Below, in pieces: positions 29,223 through 40,172 of a stretch of 64,000 nt of DNA (position 1 is its first letter; every line of letters begins with the position of its first letter). The notes under the pieces were generated by a model that was given only the letters and a program-made list of their open reading frames with translations, was not told the origin of the DNA and ran no database searches. Origin of the DNA: an uncultured Pelagibacteraceae bacterium (lineage in GTDB: Bacteria; Pseudomonadota; Alphaproteobacteria; Pelagibacterales; Pelagibacteraceae); assembly GCA_902524535.1 (NCBI GenBank), contig CABZDR010000001.1, positions 485,001-549,000 of the forward strand. Direction: 5' to 3'. Position numbers and translations under genes: made by a program.

Positions 29223-30352
29223 AAAAAAATTTTTTTTGGTCACCACATATAGACCCACAAGTTGCTACATTAAGATCTGTTTCAAATACTTTAAATTTTT
29301 TATCTAAATATGAAAAAAAATCTAAAAATTTTTTGATTAATGTTTTTGGGGAATGGGATGATTATAATTCAAAATCAGTTGAAAAGATTGATTTAACAAA
29401 TAATAAGTTTTTAAAACAAAAAAAATTCAAAGGATTTTTTCACTCAAGATTACTTTATTTCTTAATTTTTTTTTTTTCCTATTTTCCATTAAAAAGAATT
29501 TTAAATAATGATAAACCAAAATATTTGATAGTTCATTTAATTACTTCAGTTCCAATATTAATGTTCATTCTGAATAAATTTGAGACAAGATTGATCCTTC
29601 GAATATCGGGATACCCAAAGCTAAATTTTTTTAGATTTTTACTTTGGAAAATTGCTGCAACCAAAATTAGATACGTTATTTGCCCAACTGAAGAAACGAA
29701 AAGTTTATTATTAAAAAGAAAAATTTTTACAGAAGGCCAACTTATATTTATCCCAGATCCAATTCTTAACGTTAAAAAAGTAAATATTATGAAAAGAGAA
29801 AAATTAGAAAAAAAATTTACCAAACCTTTTTTCTTAGCAATTGGAAGATTTACAAAGCAAAAAAATCATATTTTTTTATTGGATTTTTTTTCAAAAAATT
29901 CTCATTACTTAGAGGACAATAAATTAATTATTATTGGCCAAGGTGAGCTAAAAAAGACATATGATAAAGTTATCAGAGAAAATAACTTAAAAAATAAAGT
30001 TGAGATTTTAAATTATAAAAAAAATATTTTTAATTATATTTCTAATGCGAAATGTGTAATCTCTAGTTCTTTATGGGAAGATCCTGGTTTTGTAATGGTG
30101 GAGGCGGCTTATATTGGAACACCAATAATATCATCGGATTGTCCTAGTGGACCAAAAGAATTTATTGGAAGAAATGAATGTGGATACATATACAATTTGA
30201 ACGATGAAAACAGCTTTAAACTAGCATTAGATAATTTTATTTTATCCTCGACTAATAGTATTGATCTAAAATTAATTAATGCAAAAAAAAAATCTAAAAT
30301 ATATACATGTTTCTATAATTCAAAAAAACTATCTGATATTTTAAGAAATTGA
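29219..30352 (+). CDS. Glycosyltransferase, GT4/GT1-like
   Basis: FFLAIGRFTKQKNHIFLLDFF; SSSLWEDPGFVMVEAAYIGTPIISSDCPSGPKEFI. Confidence 0.8.
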   Translation: MKKNFFWSPHIDPQVATLRSVSNTLNFLSKYEKKSKNFLINVFGEWDDYNSKSVEKIDLTNNKFLKQKKFKGFFHSRLLYFLIFFFSYFPLKRILNNDKPKYLIVHLITSVPILMFILNKFETRLILRISGYPKLNFFRFLLWKIAATKIRYVICPTEETKSLLLKRKIFTEGQLIFIPDPILNVKKVNIMKREKLEKKFTKPFFLAIGRFTKQKNHIFLLDFFSKNSHYLEDNKLIIIGQGELKKTYDKVIRENNLKNKVEILNYKKNIFNYISNAKCVISSSLWEDPGFVMVEAAYIGTPIISSDCPSGPKEFIGRNECGYIYNLNDENSFKLALDNFILSSTNSIDLKLINAKKKSKIYTCFYNSKKLSDILRN

Positions 30353-30438
30353 AAAAATATAATATGATTAAAAAAATTATTATTTTAATTAATAATATAA
30401 TTTTATATTATATTTTCTTGAGCTATGAATAATCAATT

Positions 30439-31410
30439 ATGAAAAAAAAAAAAATATTAATAACTGGTGTGGCAGGCTTCATAGGTTTTTCACTAGCTAG
30501 AAAAATTATACAATATAAAAATTTTGAGGTAGTAGGTATTGACAATATAAACTCTTATTATAACAGAAAACTTAAACTAAAAAGATTAAGTCTTCTAAAA
30601 AATAAAAATTTTAAGTTTTACAAAATTGATTTAATAGAAAAGAATAAACTTTATAAATTATTTGAAAAAAATAATTTTGATATAGTTTTTAATTTTGCAG
30701 CACAGGCAGGTGTAAGATATTGTTATGAAAATCCAAAATCTTACACTGACTCTAATATAATAGGTTTTATAAATCTTTCTGAAATGATTAAAAATTTTTA
30801 CGTAGATAGATTTATTTTTGCTTCTTCAAGTTCTATTTATGGAGATCAAAAACCATTTCCGAAAAAAGAAAATTCTGAGGTAAATCCAATTAATTTATAT
30901 TCGCTATCTAAATTTTCAAATGAGCAATTTGCAAAGTCAATCAGCAAAACAATAAATACAACTATGGTTGGATTAAGATTTTTTACTATTTATGGTCCAT
31001 GGGGAAGGCCAGATATGATGATTTTAAAATATCTTATTTCAGCTTATAAAAAATTAAGTTTTCCTCTTTTTAACAATGGTGATCACTATAGAGATTTCAC
31101 ATATATTGATGACGCCATTAATATTTGCTTCGCTTTATTGAATAAAAAAATGATAGGTAAATTTGCAATTTTTAATATTTGCTCTTCAAAACCAATAATT
31201 ATTACAAAAATTTTAAAAGAAATTAATAAATACTCAAAAAAACCATTAATTAAAAAAAAACCTAGAGACAAGGCAGATGTTTATAAAACTTATGGAGATA
31301 ACAAGAAAATAAATAATTTCTTAAAAAAGAAAATAAAGTTCACAAGTTATACTATAGGAGTAAAGAACACTTGTGACTGGTTTTTGAAAAATAAAAATCT
31401 CTTTAGTTAA
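30439..31410 (+). CDS. NAD-dependent epimerase/dehydratase, UDP-glucuronate 4-epimerase-like
   Basis: ILITGVAGFIGFSLARK, FNFAAQAGVRYCYENPKSY, YSLSKFSNEQ, RFFTIYGPWGRPDM. Confidence 0.8.
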   Translation: MKKKKILITGVAGFIGFSLARKIIQYKNFEVVGIDNINSYYNRKLKLKRLSLLKNKNFKFYKIDLIEKNKLYKLFEKNNFDIVFNFAAQAGVRYCYENPKSYTDSNIIGFINLSEMIKNFYVDRFIFASSSSIYGDQKPFPKKENSEVNPINLYSLSKFSNEQFAKSISKTINTTMVGLRFFTIYGPWGRPDMMILKYLISAYKKLSFPLFNNGDHYRDFTYIDDAINICFALLNKKMIGKFAIFNICSSKPIIITKILKEINKYSKKPLIKKKPRDKADVYKTYGDNKKINNFLKKKIKFTSYTIGVKNTCDWFLKNKNLFS

Positions 31411-31445
31411 ATTAAAAAAAACTCTTTTATTTGCCACTAAAACAG

Positions 31446-32744
31446 TTATTTATTGAAAGTCTCATTTAAAAAATTTTGTACTTTTTTTCCTGATTTTCCA
31501 TCAACAATACCAAGATAATATTTGAGCGTTTTTTTGTCCTCATGAGAAAGATTTCTATTTTTATATTTTGAATTTAAATAAAAATTTATTTTTTGATTGA
31601 ACTGTTTTTTGGTATTAACAAAATATTCTTTGTTAGTTATTTTTAGTAACAAATTTTTTTTTTTTATATTCTCTTTATTGAAATTTGGGATGATTAAATT
31701 TCTATTACTTGCGATCGTCTCTAAAACTATGGTTGAATTGAAAGCAATAACAACAGATGCGTCTTTTAAAAATTTTTCCCCCGTTCCACCTACAACGAAG
31801 CTACAATTTTTAGGTAAAATTTTTAAATCTAAATCATTAATTTTATGAGAACCGATTTTTCCCTTAAAAATTATTTTTACAGAAGGATTTTTTTTTGCAA
31901 AATCTATTAGATATTCAAGTGTTTGATCGTAAAGCTTTTTCCAATTTATATTAGATTTTTTTAAGATTATGTCATTTCCTCTATATTTTTCAATCAAGTA
32001 ATAAACTAAGATATTCTTTTTTGGTTTAGTTTTTCTTAATCTAAAAGAATAATCTGATCTTGGACATCCATTAATATGTATCTGTTTATCTTTAGCAATT
32101 TTACTTTTAATCAAAATTTTTCTTTGGTTTTCCGAATATACGGAAATTTTATGTGCTAAAGACTCAGTGTTGTATCTTTTATAAACTCTTGTACTATTTA
32201 TTTCTTCTATCGGTGTAAATGTAGACTCTTTATGTAAAATAATAAACTTTTTACCTAGATTTTTAAAAACTTCCTCTAAATATTTTTCAGTATAATTAAA
32301 AATATTAAAACTAATAAATCCATCTAATTTTATAAATTTATCTAATATAGAAAATGTGTTTGTTAAATATTTGATATATTGATTTTTATAATAGGTTTCA
32401 AGCAAATTAGCAGGTTTTGTGAAATAATTTCTTTTATCAATATTCTTAAAATAGTAAGAAAGAAATTTTCTTAGGAACCGCCTTGGCAATATAAAAAAAG
32501 CAATGTTATTATTATTTTGATTATAATAAGATTCTATCAAGTCTTCATATCCACCACTTTTTGGAAAGACTAAAACTTTTTTTAAGTTTTTAGATTTATA
32601 TTTGATTATTCTTACTTTTCGAATATTTAGCCATATTATGAATGCAGAAATTCTGTAACTGTTAATTCTCATAGATAAGTCTATTAAAAGAGAGGAAATA
32701 ATTAATATTAATTGATATAACTTTTTTTTGATAATCATTAGCAT
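31446..32744 (-). CDS. Probable surface polysaccharide biosynthesis protein (GT-B-like)
   Basis: KFIILHKESTFTP...HINGCPRSDYSF...DASVVIAFNSTIVLETIA resembles capsule/surface carbohydrate proteins. Confidence 0.45.
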   Translation of the reverse strand: MLMIIKKKLYQLILIISSLLIDLSMRINSYRISAFIIWLNIRKVRIIKYKSKNLKKVLVFPKSGGYEDLIESYYNQNNNNIAFFILPRRFLRKFLSYYFKNIDKRNYFTKPANLLETYYKNQYIKYLTNTFSILDKFIKLDGFISFNIFNYTEKYLEEVFKNLGKKFIILHKESTFTPIEEINSTRVYKRYNTESLAHKISVYSENQRKILIKSKIAKDKQIHINGCPRSDYSFRLRKTKPKKNILVYYLIEKYRGNDIILKKSNINWKKLYDQTLEYLIDFAKKNPSVKIIFKGKIGSHKINDLDLKILPKNCSFVVGGTGEKFLKDASVVIAFNSTIVLETIASNRNLIIPNFNKENIKKKNLLLKITNKEYFVNTKKQFNQKINFYLNSKYKNRNLSHEDKKTLKYYLGIVDGKSGKKVQNFLNETFNK

Positions 32745-32746
32745 TT

Positions 32747-33841
32747 TTACTTAATATATATTTCTTTTGAAAAGTGAATAATTCTTTGACAACGTTTATC
32801 CCATGTATATTTTTTTACTGTTTTATAGGCATTTTGTCTTAAATACGTATTTTTGTAATTTTTTTTAAAAGCTAGTTGAATTGCCTTAGACCATTTCTCA
32901 TCTTCATTTACATTTACTAATATGCAATTAAAATCATTCTTAAGTATGTGTTTGTAAACTTTGAGGTTTGAAGCAATTATTATCATATTAGCAGCCATGT
33001 AATCGAACATTTTTAGAGGAGACATATAGTTTTGTAACCAGATGGAACCTCTGCCTTTAACTTTTTCTTGATAAGGCATTAAAGCTACATCATACTTAGA
33101 TAAAATTTTAGGTATTTTTGAATAATTAACGTAATTAAAAATTCTTATATTTTTTTCTTTTTTCTTCAATTTTAGATATTTCTTTTCTCCATAAAGATGA
33201 AACGTAATTTTTCTATTTTTTTTAGCTAATCTAAATATTTGTTCAATACCTTTACCCTCAAAAAAACTTCCAATATAAACGCACGTTTTTTCCAATTTTG
33301 AGTTATTTTTGTATTTAAAATCTCCCAAATTAACAGCATCATCCAGAATTATAAAATTTTTTTCTTTGATCTTGTATATGTGATTTAGATTTTTATTCAA
33401 AAATATAAACTTTAAATTCTTAATCAAATTAAGATTTTTAAATAATAAATATATTATTTTTGAAAAACCTGTTATCTCATGATGTAATTCTAATATTATT
33501 TTCCTTTTAAAAAAACTTGCAAATAAACTAAAAATAATACTTCTCGAAATAAATAAAGCATCTTGATCAATTTTTTTTGAAAGAATTTTTAAAGAAAATA
33601 TTATTCTTAAAATAAAATTGAGTAAAATAAATTTATTAAAAATTGAAAAAATTTTAAATTTATTATTTATGTTATAAATTTTATTGATTATTTTTATATC
33701 TTTATTATTTATAACAAATAAATTTATGTCATAATTTAGCTTTGAAAATGCTTCACACATTTTCATAACATGTATAGAGTAAGCCGATTTACTTGGAAGG
33801 TTTAATTCAGCAACATAACAAATTTTCTTTTTCTCTTGCAT
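32747..33841 (-). CDS. Glycosyltransferase, GT4-like
   Basis: CVYIGSFFEGKGIEQIFRLA; YDVALMPYQEKVKGRGSIWLQNYMSPLKMFDYMAANMIIIAS. Confidence 0.75.
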   Translation of the reverse strand: MQEKKKICYVAELNLPSKSAYSIHVMKMCEAFSKLNYDINLFVINNKDIKIINKIYNINNKFKIFSIFNKFILLNFILRIIFSLKILSKKIDQDALFISRSIIFSLFASFFKRKIILELHHEITGFSKIIYLLFKNLNLIKNLKFIFLNKNLNHIYKIKEKNFIILDDAVNLGDFKYKNNSKLEKTCVYIGSFFEGKGIEQIFRLAKKNRKITFHLYGEKKYLKLKKKEKNIRIFNYVNYSKIPKILSKYDVALMPYQEKVKGRGSIWLQNYMSPLKMFDYMAANMIIIASNLKVYKHILKNDFNCILVNVNEDEKWSKAIQLAFKKNYKNTYLRQNAYKTVKKYTWDKRCQRIIHFSKEIYIK

Positions 33842-33919
33842 ATGTAATTAAGAGCTGTTTAGTTTTACATGTTTTTCAAAATAAAAAAAGATTAATGTGT
33901 TTTAATGAAGCTAAAATAA

Positions 33920-34666
33920 ATGAATAAAGATTTGGTATCAATAATAATTCCTTTTTACAAAAAAAAAGAATATATATTTAAAACAGTAAATTCAATTTTG
34001 AACCAATCTTATACTAATTATGAAATTATTATAGTTTATGATGATGAAGATTTGTCAGATTTTGATTATCTAAAAGAATTTTTTAAATCTATAAATAAAA
34101 TTAGGATGATAAAAAATTTACAAAATATTGGAGCAGGACTATCAAGGAATAAAGGTATTGTTAATGCCAAAGGTAAATTTATTGCATTCCTAGATGCGGA
34201 TGATATTTGGAAAAAACACAAATTAAAAAACCAAATTAATTTTATGAAAAAAAAGAACTTAAAATTTACACATACTTCATACGAAGTTATTGATAAAAAC
34301 GATAAAGTTTTAGGAGAAAGGATCTCACGAAATTTTGAAAAAGTAGATGATTTAATTAAGTCCTGTGACATAGGATTATCAACAGTAATTATTAAAAAGG
34401 AAATAATAGATCACCAAACTAAATTCCCAAATTTAAAAACTAAAGAAGATTTTGTTTTATGGCTAAAAATTCTTCAAAAAAATATTTCAATTAATTATTT
34501 TAATGAAACGTTATCATCATGGAGAAAGCTTGACAATTCTCTATCTAGTTCTGTTATACAGAAATTAATAGATGCTTTTAAAGTTTATAATTATTACATG
34601 AAGTTCAATTTTATAAAATCTTTCTATTACACTATATGTTTAAGTATTAATTATTTAAAAAAATAA
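33920..34666 (+). CDS. Glycosyltransferase family 2
   Basis: VSIIIPFYKKKEYIFKTVNSILNQSYTNYEIIIVYDDE; IAFLDADDIW. Confidence 0.85.
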   Translation: MNKDLVSIIIPFYKKKEYIFKTVNSILNQSYTNYEIIIVYDDEDLSDFDYLKEFFKSINKIRMIKNLQNIGAGLSRNKGIVNAKGKFIAFLDADDIWKKHKLKNQINFMKKKNLKFTHTSYEVIDKNDKVLGERISRNFEKVDDLIKSCDIGLSTVIIKKEIIDHQTKFPNLKTKEDFVLWLKILQKNISINYFNETLSSWRKLDNSLSSSVIQKLIDAFKVYNYYMKFNFIKSFYYTICLSINYLKK

Positions 34667-34667
34667 C

Positions 34668-35693
34668 ATGTATTATTTATTTTTTTTTTTGATCCCAGTT
34701 TTAATCTATTTTACAAATACTTTTATTGTTAAAAATAAATATCTTTTAAATTTTTCTGGTGAGACTCACCAAAAAATTTTAGGAACAAAAAAAACACCAT
34801 TATCTGGTGGGATTTTTCTAATAATTTTTTTATCAATTATTCTTATTGAAAGAGATCAAATATCCTATGTTTTTTTTATTTTTATATTTATATTAGGTCT
34901 ATTCTCTGACTTGAAAATCTTATCTGTTCCATCAAGAAGATTATTTTATCAATTTATATTAGTCTTATTATTTGTTCATTTTTTAAGTTTAAACGGAATT
35001 TCAACTAGAATTTTATTTATTGATAAAGTTTTAGAAAATTATTATTTAAGTGTTTTGTTTAGTACTTTATGTATAATGATTTTAATCAATGGAACCAATT
35101 TCATTGATGGATTAAATGGTTTAGTTCTCACATATTACTTTATAGTTCTAGTTCTACTTTATAAATCAAACCTTTTAATTGGCATAAATTTTACAAACTT
35201 TAATTTAATCTATTTGTGTTACCTTTTATTTGTTCTTCTTGTCTTTAATTTTTTTAATCAATTATATTTAGGAGACTCAGGTGCATACTTATTAGGGTTA
35301 TTCATGGGTTATTTATTAATTGAGTTGCATAAATATCATCCTAATATTTCACCTTTTTATATTGTGCTATTACTATGGTATCCAAGTTTTGAAAATTTAT
35401 TTTGTATTATAAGAAAATTTAAATTAGGCAAATCACCAGTTTCTCCAGATAGTAAACATTTTCATCATCTATTATTTTATTTTTTAAAAAAAAAATTAAA
35501 ATCTAACAATTTAGTTTGTAATAATTATTCAAGCTTAATTATTAATTTCTACAACTTTGTAATTTTATTAATTGGAACTCAGAGTATTTATAATACCCAA
35601 ATTTTAGTAATATTAATTTTAATTAATATCTTAATTTATACTATAATTTATCTAAAATTATTTAAGTTCAAATACAAAAGCGTTAATTTCTAA
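34668..35693 (+). CDS. WecA/MraY-like polyprenyl-phosphate sugar-phosphate transferase
   Basis: Polytopic; TPLSGGIFL, NGTNFIDGLNGLV, QLYLGDSGAYLLG, DSKHFHH. Confidence 0.85.
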   Translation: MYYLFFFLIPVLIYFTNTFIVKNKYLLNFSGETHQKILGTKKTPLSGGIFLIIFLSIILIERDQISYVFFIFIFILGLFSDLKILSVPSRRLFYQFILVLLFVHFLSLNGISTRILFIDKVLENYYLSVLFSTLCIMILINGTNFIDGLNGLVLTYYFIVLVLLYKSNLLIGINFTNFNLIYLCYLLFVLLVFNFFNQLYLGDSGAYLLGLFMGYLLIELHKYHPNISPFYIVLLLWYPSFENLFCIIRKFKLGKSPVSPDSKHFHHLLFYFLKKKLKSNNLVCNNYSSLIINFYNFVILLIGTQSIYNTQILVILILINILIYTIIYLKLFKFKYKSVNF

Positions 35694-36354
35694 TGACAAA
35701 TAGCTTAATCATTTGCATTAATATCATGAATCCATCTTTAAATGCGTTAACTTTCTTTTTCCCTCCAATTCTTGATCTTTCATAAGCTTTGGAAGTGGCT
35801 AATTTACAATTCATTCTTTTGGCTTTTATTGGTAGTTCGACACAAATTCTAAAATCTTTAGATATTAAATGTAAGTCTTTAGCTCTAGTCGTCTTTCCTA
35901 TTACATAAGTATATAAAATATCAGTAATATTCAAACCAAAGAATAGATTTCCAATTTTAGTAAAAACAAAGTTACCAATTAAAGTAATTATAGTGTCATC
36001 ATCACTACCACAGTTTTTTTCATATCTAGTTCCAAAAATAAAATCAGCTTTAGTGTTATTCATCTGCTCAGTCATTTTTGAAAGTTCTTTTGGATCAAAC
36101 GAACCATCTGCATTAAATATGCAAAATAATTCTGTTTCTACTGAGTTAATTCCAAAAATTAATGCATCACCGTAACCTTTCCCACTTTGATAAAGAATTT
36201 TGCAATTATATTTTTTTGCGCATTCAATGGTTTCTTCATCTTCCCTTTCTAAAACGATCAAAATTTTAAGATTGAAACTTTTTAATTCTTCTAGCACTTT
36301 GGGTAAAGATTCTTTCTCATTTTTAGCTGGAATTACTAGTGTAAGATTGTCCAC
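35683..36354 (-). CDS. Glycosyltransferase family 2 (dolichyl-phosphate-sugar synthase-like)
   Basis: LTLVIPAKNEKESLPKVLEEL; GKGYGDALIFGIN; FCIFNADGSFDPKEL. Confidence 0.8.
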   Translation of the reverse strand: MDNLTLVIPAKNEKESLPKVLEELKSFNLKILIVLEREDEETIECAKKYNCKILYQSGKGYGDALIFGINSVETELFCIFNADGSFDPKELSKMTEQMNNTKADFIFGTRYEKNCGSDDDTIITLIGNFVFTKIGNLFFGLNITDILYTYVIGKTTRAKDLHLISKDFRICVELPIKAKRMNCKLATSKAYERSRIGGKKKVNAFKDGFMILMQMIKLFVIRN

Positions 36355-36485
36355 AAAAACTCTAAATATTTATTATTTTATGTTAATAGTAGTTAAATTG
36401 ATTTATCCTAAAATATAGACTTTTTAAATAAAATAATATCAAAAATTTTTTTGACAAAATTATTTATATACAAATAAAAATATTA

Positions 36486-38150
36486 ATGAATTTGACAATT
36501 TATTTATCGTATTACGTAATAATAATAACATCGATAATTGGTTATGGTTTATTGTTTTTAAAAATATTTAAAAACACTATAGATATTGAGTTTGAGTATA
36601 ATTTACTTGGGAGCTTACTTTTTTTAATATTCCTATCATTCTTTACTCATTTTTTTTTAAGTCACGGGTATATTCATAATTTGATAATTTTATTTATAGG
36701 AATTATTTCATTTTTATTAAATTTTTCAAAAGAAAAAAAAAATATTAGAAATCATATAAAATACATTAGCATAATTTTTGGAATTCTTATCATAGCGCTT
36801 TTAACGCACAAAACTCACGATGATTTTCCCTATTATCATTTTCCTTACACTTATTATTTAACACAAGAAAATTTAGTAATAGGAGCTGGTCAACTTGTTC
36901 ATGCTTTTAGAACACCTTCATCAATTTTTTATCTTAATTCTTTATTTTACCTACCAATTATCGAATATTTTTTATTCAATATGGGTGCAATATTGATACT
37001 AGGATTTTCTAATTTAATATTAATTTTTAAATTAAAAAATGATTTTAAGAGCAAAAGATACGATTTTATTTTCTTTTTAACTCTCTTATCTTTTTTGTTT
37101 ATTAATATATTTTTTTACAGAATAGCCGAACATGGGACTGACCGATCTGCTCAAATATTAATTTTAATTTTATTTATTGAAGTTTTAAATTTTTACAGAA
37201 TGTCAATTAATAAAGAAAAAATTTTTACTAAAATTTTTATACTATTAGGTTTAATTATTACATTGAAAGCTTTCTATGTTTTATACTTATTGATTTTAAT
37301 TCCAATATTGATCGAAATAAAAAAAAGTAGATTATTTTTAAATTTTTTAAAGAATTTTTATTTTTATATTTTTTGTTCGGTTGGGTTTTTTCTAATATTA
37401 ATCAATATTTTCAATTCTGGTTGTTTTTTATACCCTGTAGCCATTACTTGTTTTACAAATCTCGAATGGTCATTATTTTACGAAGCAAAATCATCAAATG
37501 ATTGGTATGAACAATGGGCTAAGGCCGGTGCTGGTCCTAATCATAGAGTAAATGATCCAGAAAATTATATTAAAGGTTTTAATTGGGTTTCCAATTGGGT
37601 GGAGATGTACTTTTTTAATAAAGTAAGTGATTTTATTCTTGGTCTAGTTTTTTTATTGTTAGTAGTTTTATTTACGTTTTATTCAAAAAAAAAAACTTAT
37701 AAAAAAATAAAAAAACAAAATTATTATATCTATCTGATAGTTTTAATCTTGTTTTTTGAGTGGTTTTATAATCATCCTAGTCTTAGGTATGGAGGATATA
37801 GCTTAGTAGCACTAATAATGTTTATGCCTTTCTCTATATATATTTCACAATTTATCTCAATTAGGTTTTTAAAGGAAAAAATTGTTTTTTTAATTGCGTT
37901 ATCCTTGATAATCTTTGTTGGAAGGAATGTAAATAGAATTAACTATGAAATACAAACATATGACTATAAGATTTTTTCATATCCTTTTTATTACTTGGAT
38001 CAAGCTCATTTCAGAGTAGATAAATATTTTAATAGCATGTTAGTAAATTATCAAAATTGTGTAAAAAATAATGAAATAAATTGTGAGAGTTTAGAAGGAT
38101 TGTCTCTAAGTAAAAAAAATATTTACTATATCCTAAAAAGAGATAAATGA
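36486..38150 (+). CDS. Polytopic membrane protein, possibly glycan polymerase or GT-C-like
   Basis: Multiple hydrophobic helices in 554 aa within the glycan operon. Confidence 0.45.
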   Translation: MNLTIYLSYYVIIITSIIGYGLLFLKIFKNTIDIEFEYNLLGSLLFLIFLSFFTHFFLSHGYIHNLIILFIGIISFLLNFSKEKKNIRNHIKYISIIFGILIIALLTHKTHDDFPYYHFPYTYYLTQENLVIGAGQLVHAFRTPSSIFYLNSLFYLPIIEYFLFNMGAILILGFSNLILIFKLKNDFKSKRYDFIFFLTLLSFLFINIFFYRIAEHGTDRSAQILILILFIEVLNFYRMSINKEKIFTKIFILLGLIITLKAFYVLYLLILIPILIEIKKSRLFLNFLKNFYFYIFCSVGFFLILINIFNSGCFLYPVAITCFTNLEWSLFYEAKSSNDWYEQWAKAGAGPNHRVNDPENYIKGFNWVSNWVEMYFFNKVSDFILGLVFLLLVVLFTFYSKKKTYKKIKKQNYYIYLIVLILFFEWFYNHPSLRYGGYSLVALIMFMPFSIYISQFISIRFLKEKIVFLIALSLIIFVGRNVNRINYEIQTYDYKIFSYPFYYLDQAHFRVDKYFNSMLVNYQNCVKNNEINCESLEGLSLSKKNIYYILKRDK

Positions 38151-38195
38151 TTATATTTAGAATATTAATGTACTAAAAAAATAAACTTTTAAAAA

Positions 38196-39242
38196 ATGAA
38201 AAAAAAAGTCGCTTTAATTTTTGGCATCACTGGCCAAGATGGATCTTATCTTGCTGAAATATTATTAAAAAAGAATTATATAGTTCATGGAGTCAAAAGG
38301 AGATCTTCAAGCATAAACACACTTAGAGTAGATCATATATACCAAGATCCTCATGATAAAAATTATAGGTTCAGACTTCACTATGGGGATGTTACAGATT
38401 CTCTATCAGTATCAAATATTATAAAAAAAATAAAACCAGATGAGGTATACAATTTAGCTGCCCAATCTCATGTTGCTGTATCTTTTGAGGTTCCTGAGTA
38501 TACAGCAAATGCTGATGCTCTAGGAGCTCTTAGAATATTAGAAGCAATAAAATTTCACAAATTAGAAAAAAAAACAAAGTTTTATCAGGCAGGAACTTCA
38601 GAAATGTATGGCAAAGTACAGAGCAAACCTCAAAATGAAAAAACTTCCTTTTATCCTTTAAGTCCATACGGTGTTGCAAAATTATATGCCCATTGGATTA
38701 CTAAAAATTACAGAGAAGCCTATAAAATTTTTGCTTGTAATGGAATTTTATTCAATCACGAAAGTCCAAGACGAGGTGAAACCTTTGTTACAAAAAAAAT
38801 TGTTTCTGCGCTTTGTAGAATTAAAGAAGGAAAGCAGAAAAAGTTATTTCTGGGTAACTTAAATTCAAAAAGAGATTGGGGTCATGCAAAAGATTATTGT
38901 TATGCAATGTGGAAAATGCTTCAACAAAAAAAACCTGATGATTACGTTATAGCTACAGGAAAACAATACTCTATTAAACAATTCATAAATTTAACATCAA
39001 AACAATTAAAGATGAAAGTTATTTGGAAAGGAAAAGGAATGAAGGAAAAAGGGTATAACGAGTTAGGATTTCCAATAATAGAGTGTGATAAAAATTATTT
39101 TAGACCGTTGGATGTAAATACCTTATTAGGTGATGCGAAAAAAGCAAGAAGACTGCTTAAATGGCAACCTAGAAGTGATATCAATTTATTAATTCATGAA
39201 ATGATCAAATCAGAATATGAAACATTAAATGCAATTGAATAA
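38196..39242 (+). CDS. gmd: GDP-mannose 4,6-dehydratase
   Basis: [67 protein letters not shown]. Confidence 0.95.
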   Translation: MKKKVALIFGITGQDGSYLAEILLKKNYIVHGVKRRSSSINTLRVDHIYQDPHDKNYRFRLHYGDVTDSLSVSNIIKKIKPDEVYNLAAQSHVAVSFEVPEYTANADALGALRILEAIKFHKLEKKTKFYQAGTSEMYGKVQSKPQNEKTSFYPLSPYGVAKLYAHWITKNYREAYKIFACNGILFNHESPRRGETFVTKKIVSALCRIKEGKQKKLFLGNLNSKRDWGHAKDYCYAMWKMLQQKKPDDYVIATGKQYSIKQFINLTSKQLKMKVIWKGKGMKEKGYNELGFPIIECDKNYFRPLDVNTLLGDAKKARRLLKWQPRSDINLLIHEMIKSEYETLNAIE

Positions 39243-40167
39243 AAAAAGCAAAATATTCATCGCAGGTCATATAGGCATGGTGGGTTCATCCATTGTAAGA
39301 CACTTTAAAAAAAAAGGTTATAAAAATTTAATCTTAATAAATCGTAAAAATCTTGATTTAATAGATCAAAAAAAAACTTACTTGTTTATTAAAAAAAAAA
39401 AACCAGATTTTGTTATTATTGCTGCTGCAAAAGTGGGAGGTATCTCTGTTAATAGTGAGCAAAAAGCAAAATTTATTTACGAAAATATCATGATACAAAC
39501 AAATTTAATTCATTCATCCTTTTTAGCAGGTGTAAAAAAACTTATCTTCTTAGGATCTAGCTGCATTTATCCAAAGCATTCCAAACAACCAATTAAAGAA
39601 GAATATTTAATGACAGGCAAACTTGAAGAAACAAATGACGCATACTCTGTTGCTAAAATAGCCGGTTTTAAAATGTGTGAGTCTTACAACAAACAATATA
39701 AAACAAATTATATATGCTTAATGCCGACAAATTTATATGGACCTAATGATAATTATAATCTTAAAACATCTCATTTTTTTCCAGCTCTAATAGCAAAAAC
39801 ACATCTTGCTATAAAAAAAAATCTTAAAATGATAAAAATTTGGGGGGACGGAACTCCAAAAAGAGAATTAATGTATGTAGATGATCTTGCAGATGCTTGT
39901 GAATTTTTTTTAAAAAAAAAAACAAAACATTCATTAATCAATATTGGAAGCGGTGAGGAAAAATCAATTTTGGGATATTATAAATTTATTGCAAAAAAGC
40001 TTAATGTAAATTTAAAGATTAGTTTTGATAAAAAAAAACCAAATGGTACTCTAAGAAAAAAACTAGATTCAAGTCTAGCAAAAAAATATGGATGGAAATC
40101 AAAATATAACTTAAGTAAAGGTTTTGATTTAACTTATAAGGATTACATAAAAAAAGTTAATAGTTAG
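39229..40167 (+). CDS. fcl: GDP-L-fucose synthase
   Basis: [43 protein letters not shown]; overlaps gmd by 14 nt. Confidence 0.93.
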   Translation: MQLNKKSKIFIAGHIGMVGSSIVRHFKKKGYKNLILINRKNLDLIDQKKTYLFIKKKKPDFVIIAAAKVGGISVNSEQKAKFIYENIMIQTNLIHSSFLAGVKKLIFLGSSCIYPKHSKQPIKEEYLMTGKLEETNDAYSVAKIAGFKMCESYNKQYKTNYICLMPTNLYGPNDNYNLKTSHFFPALIAKTHLAIKKNLKMIKIWGDGTPKRELMYVDDLADACEFFLKKKTKHSLINIGSGEEKSILGYYKFIAKKLNVNLKISFDKKKPNGTLRKKLDSSLAKKYGWKSKYNLSKGFDLTYKDYIKKVNS

Positions 40168-40172
40168 TAAAA

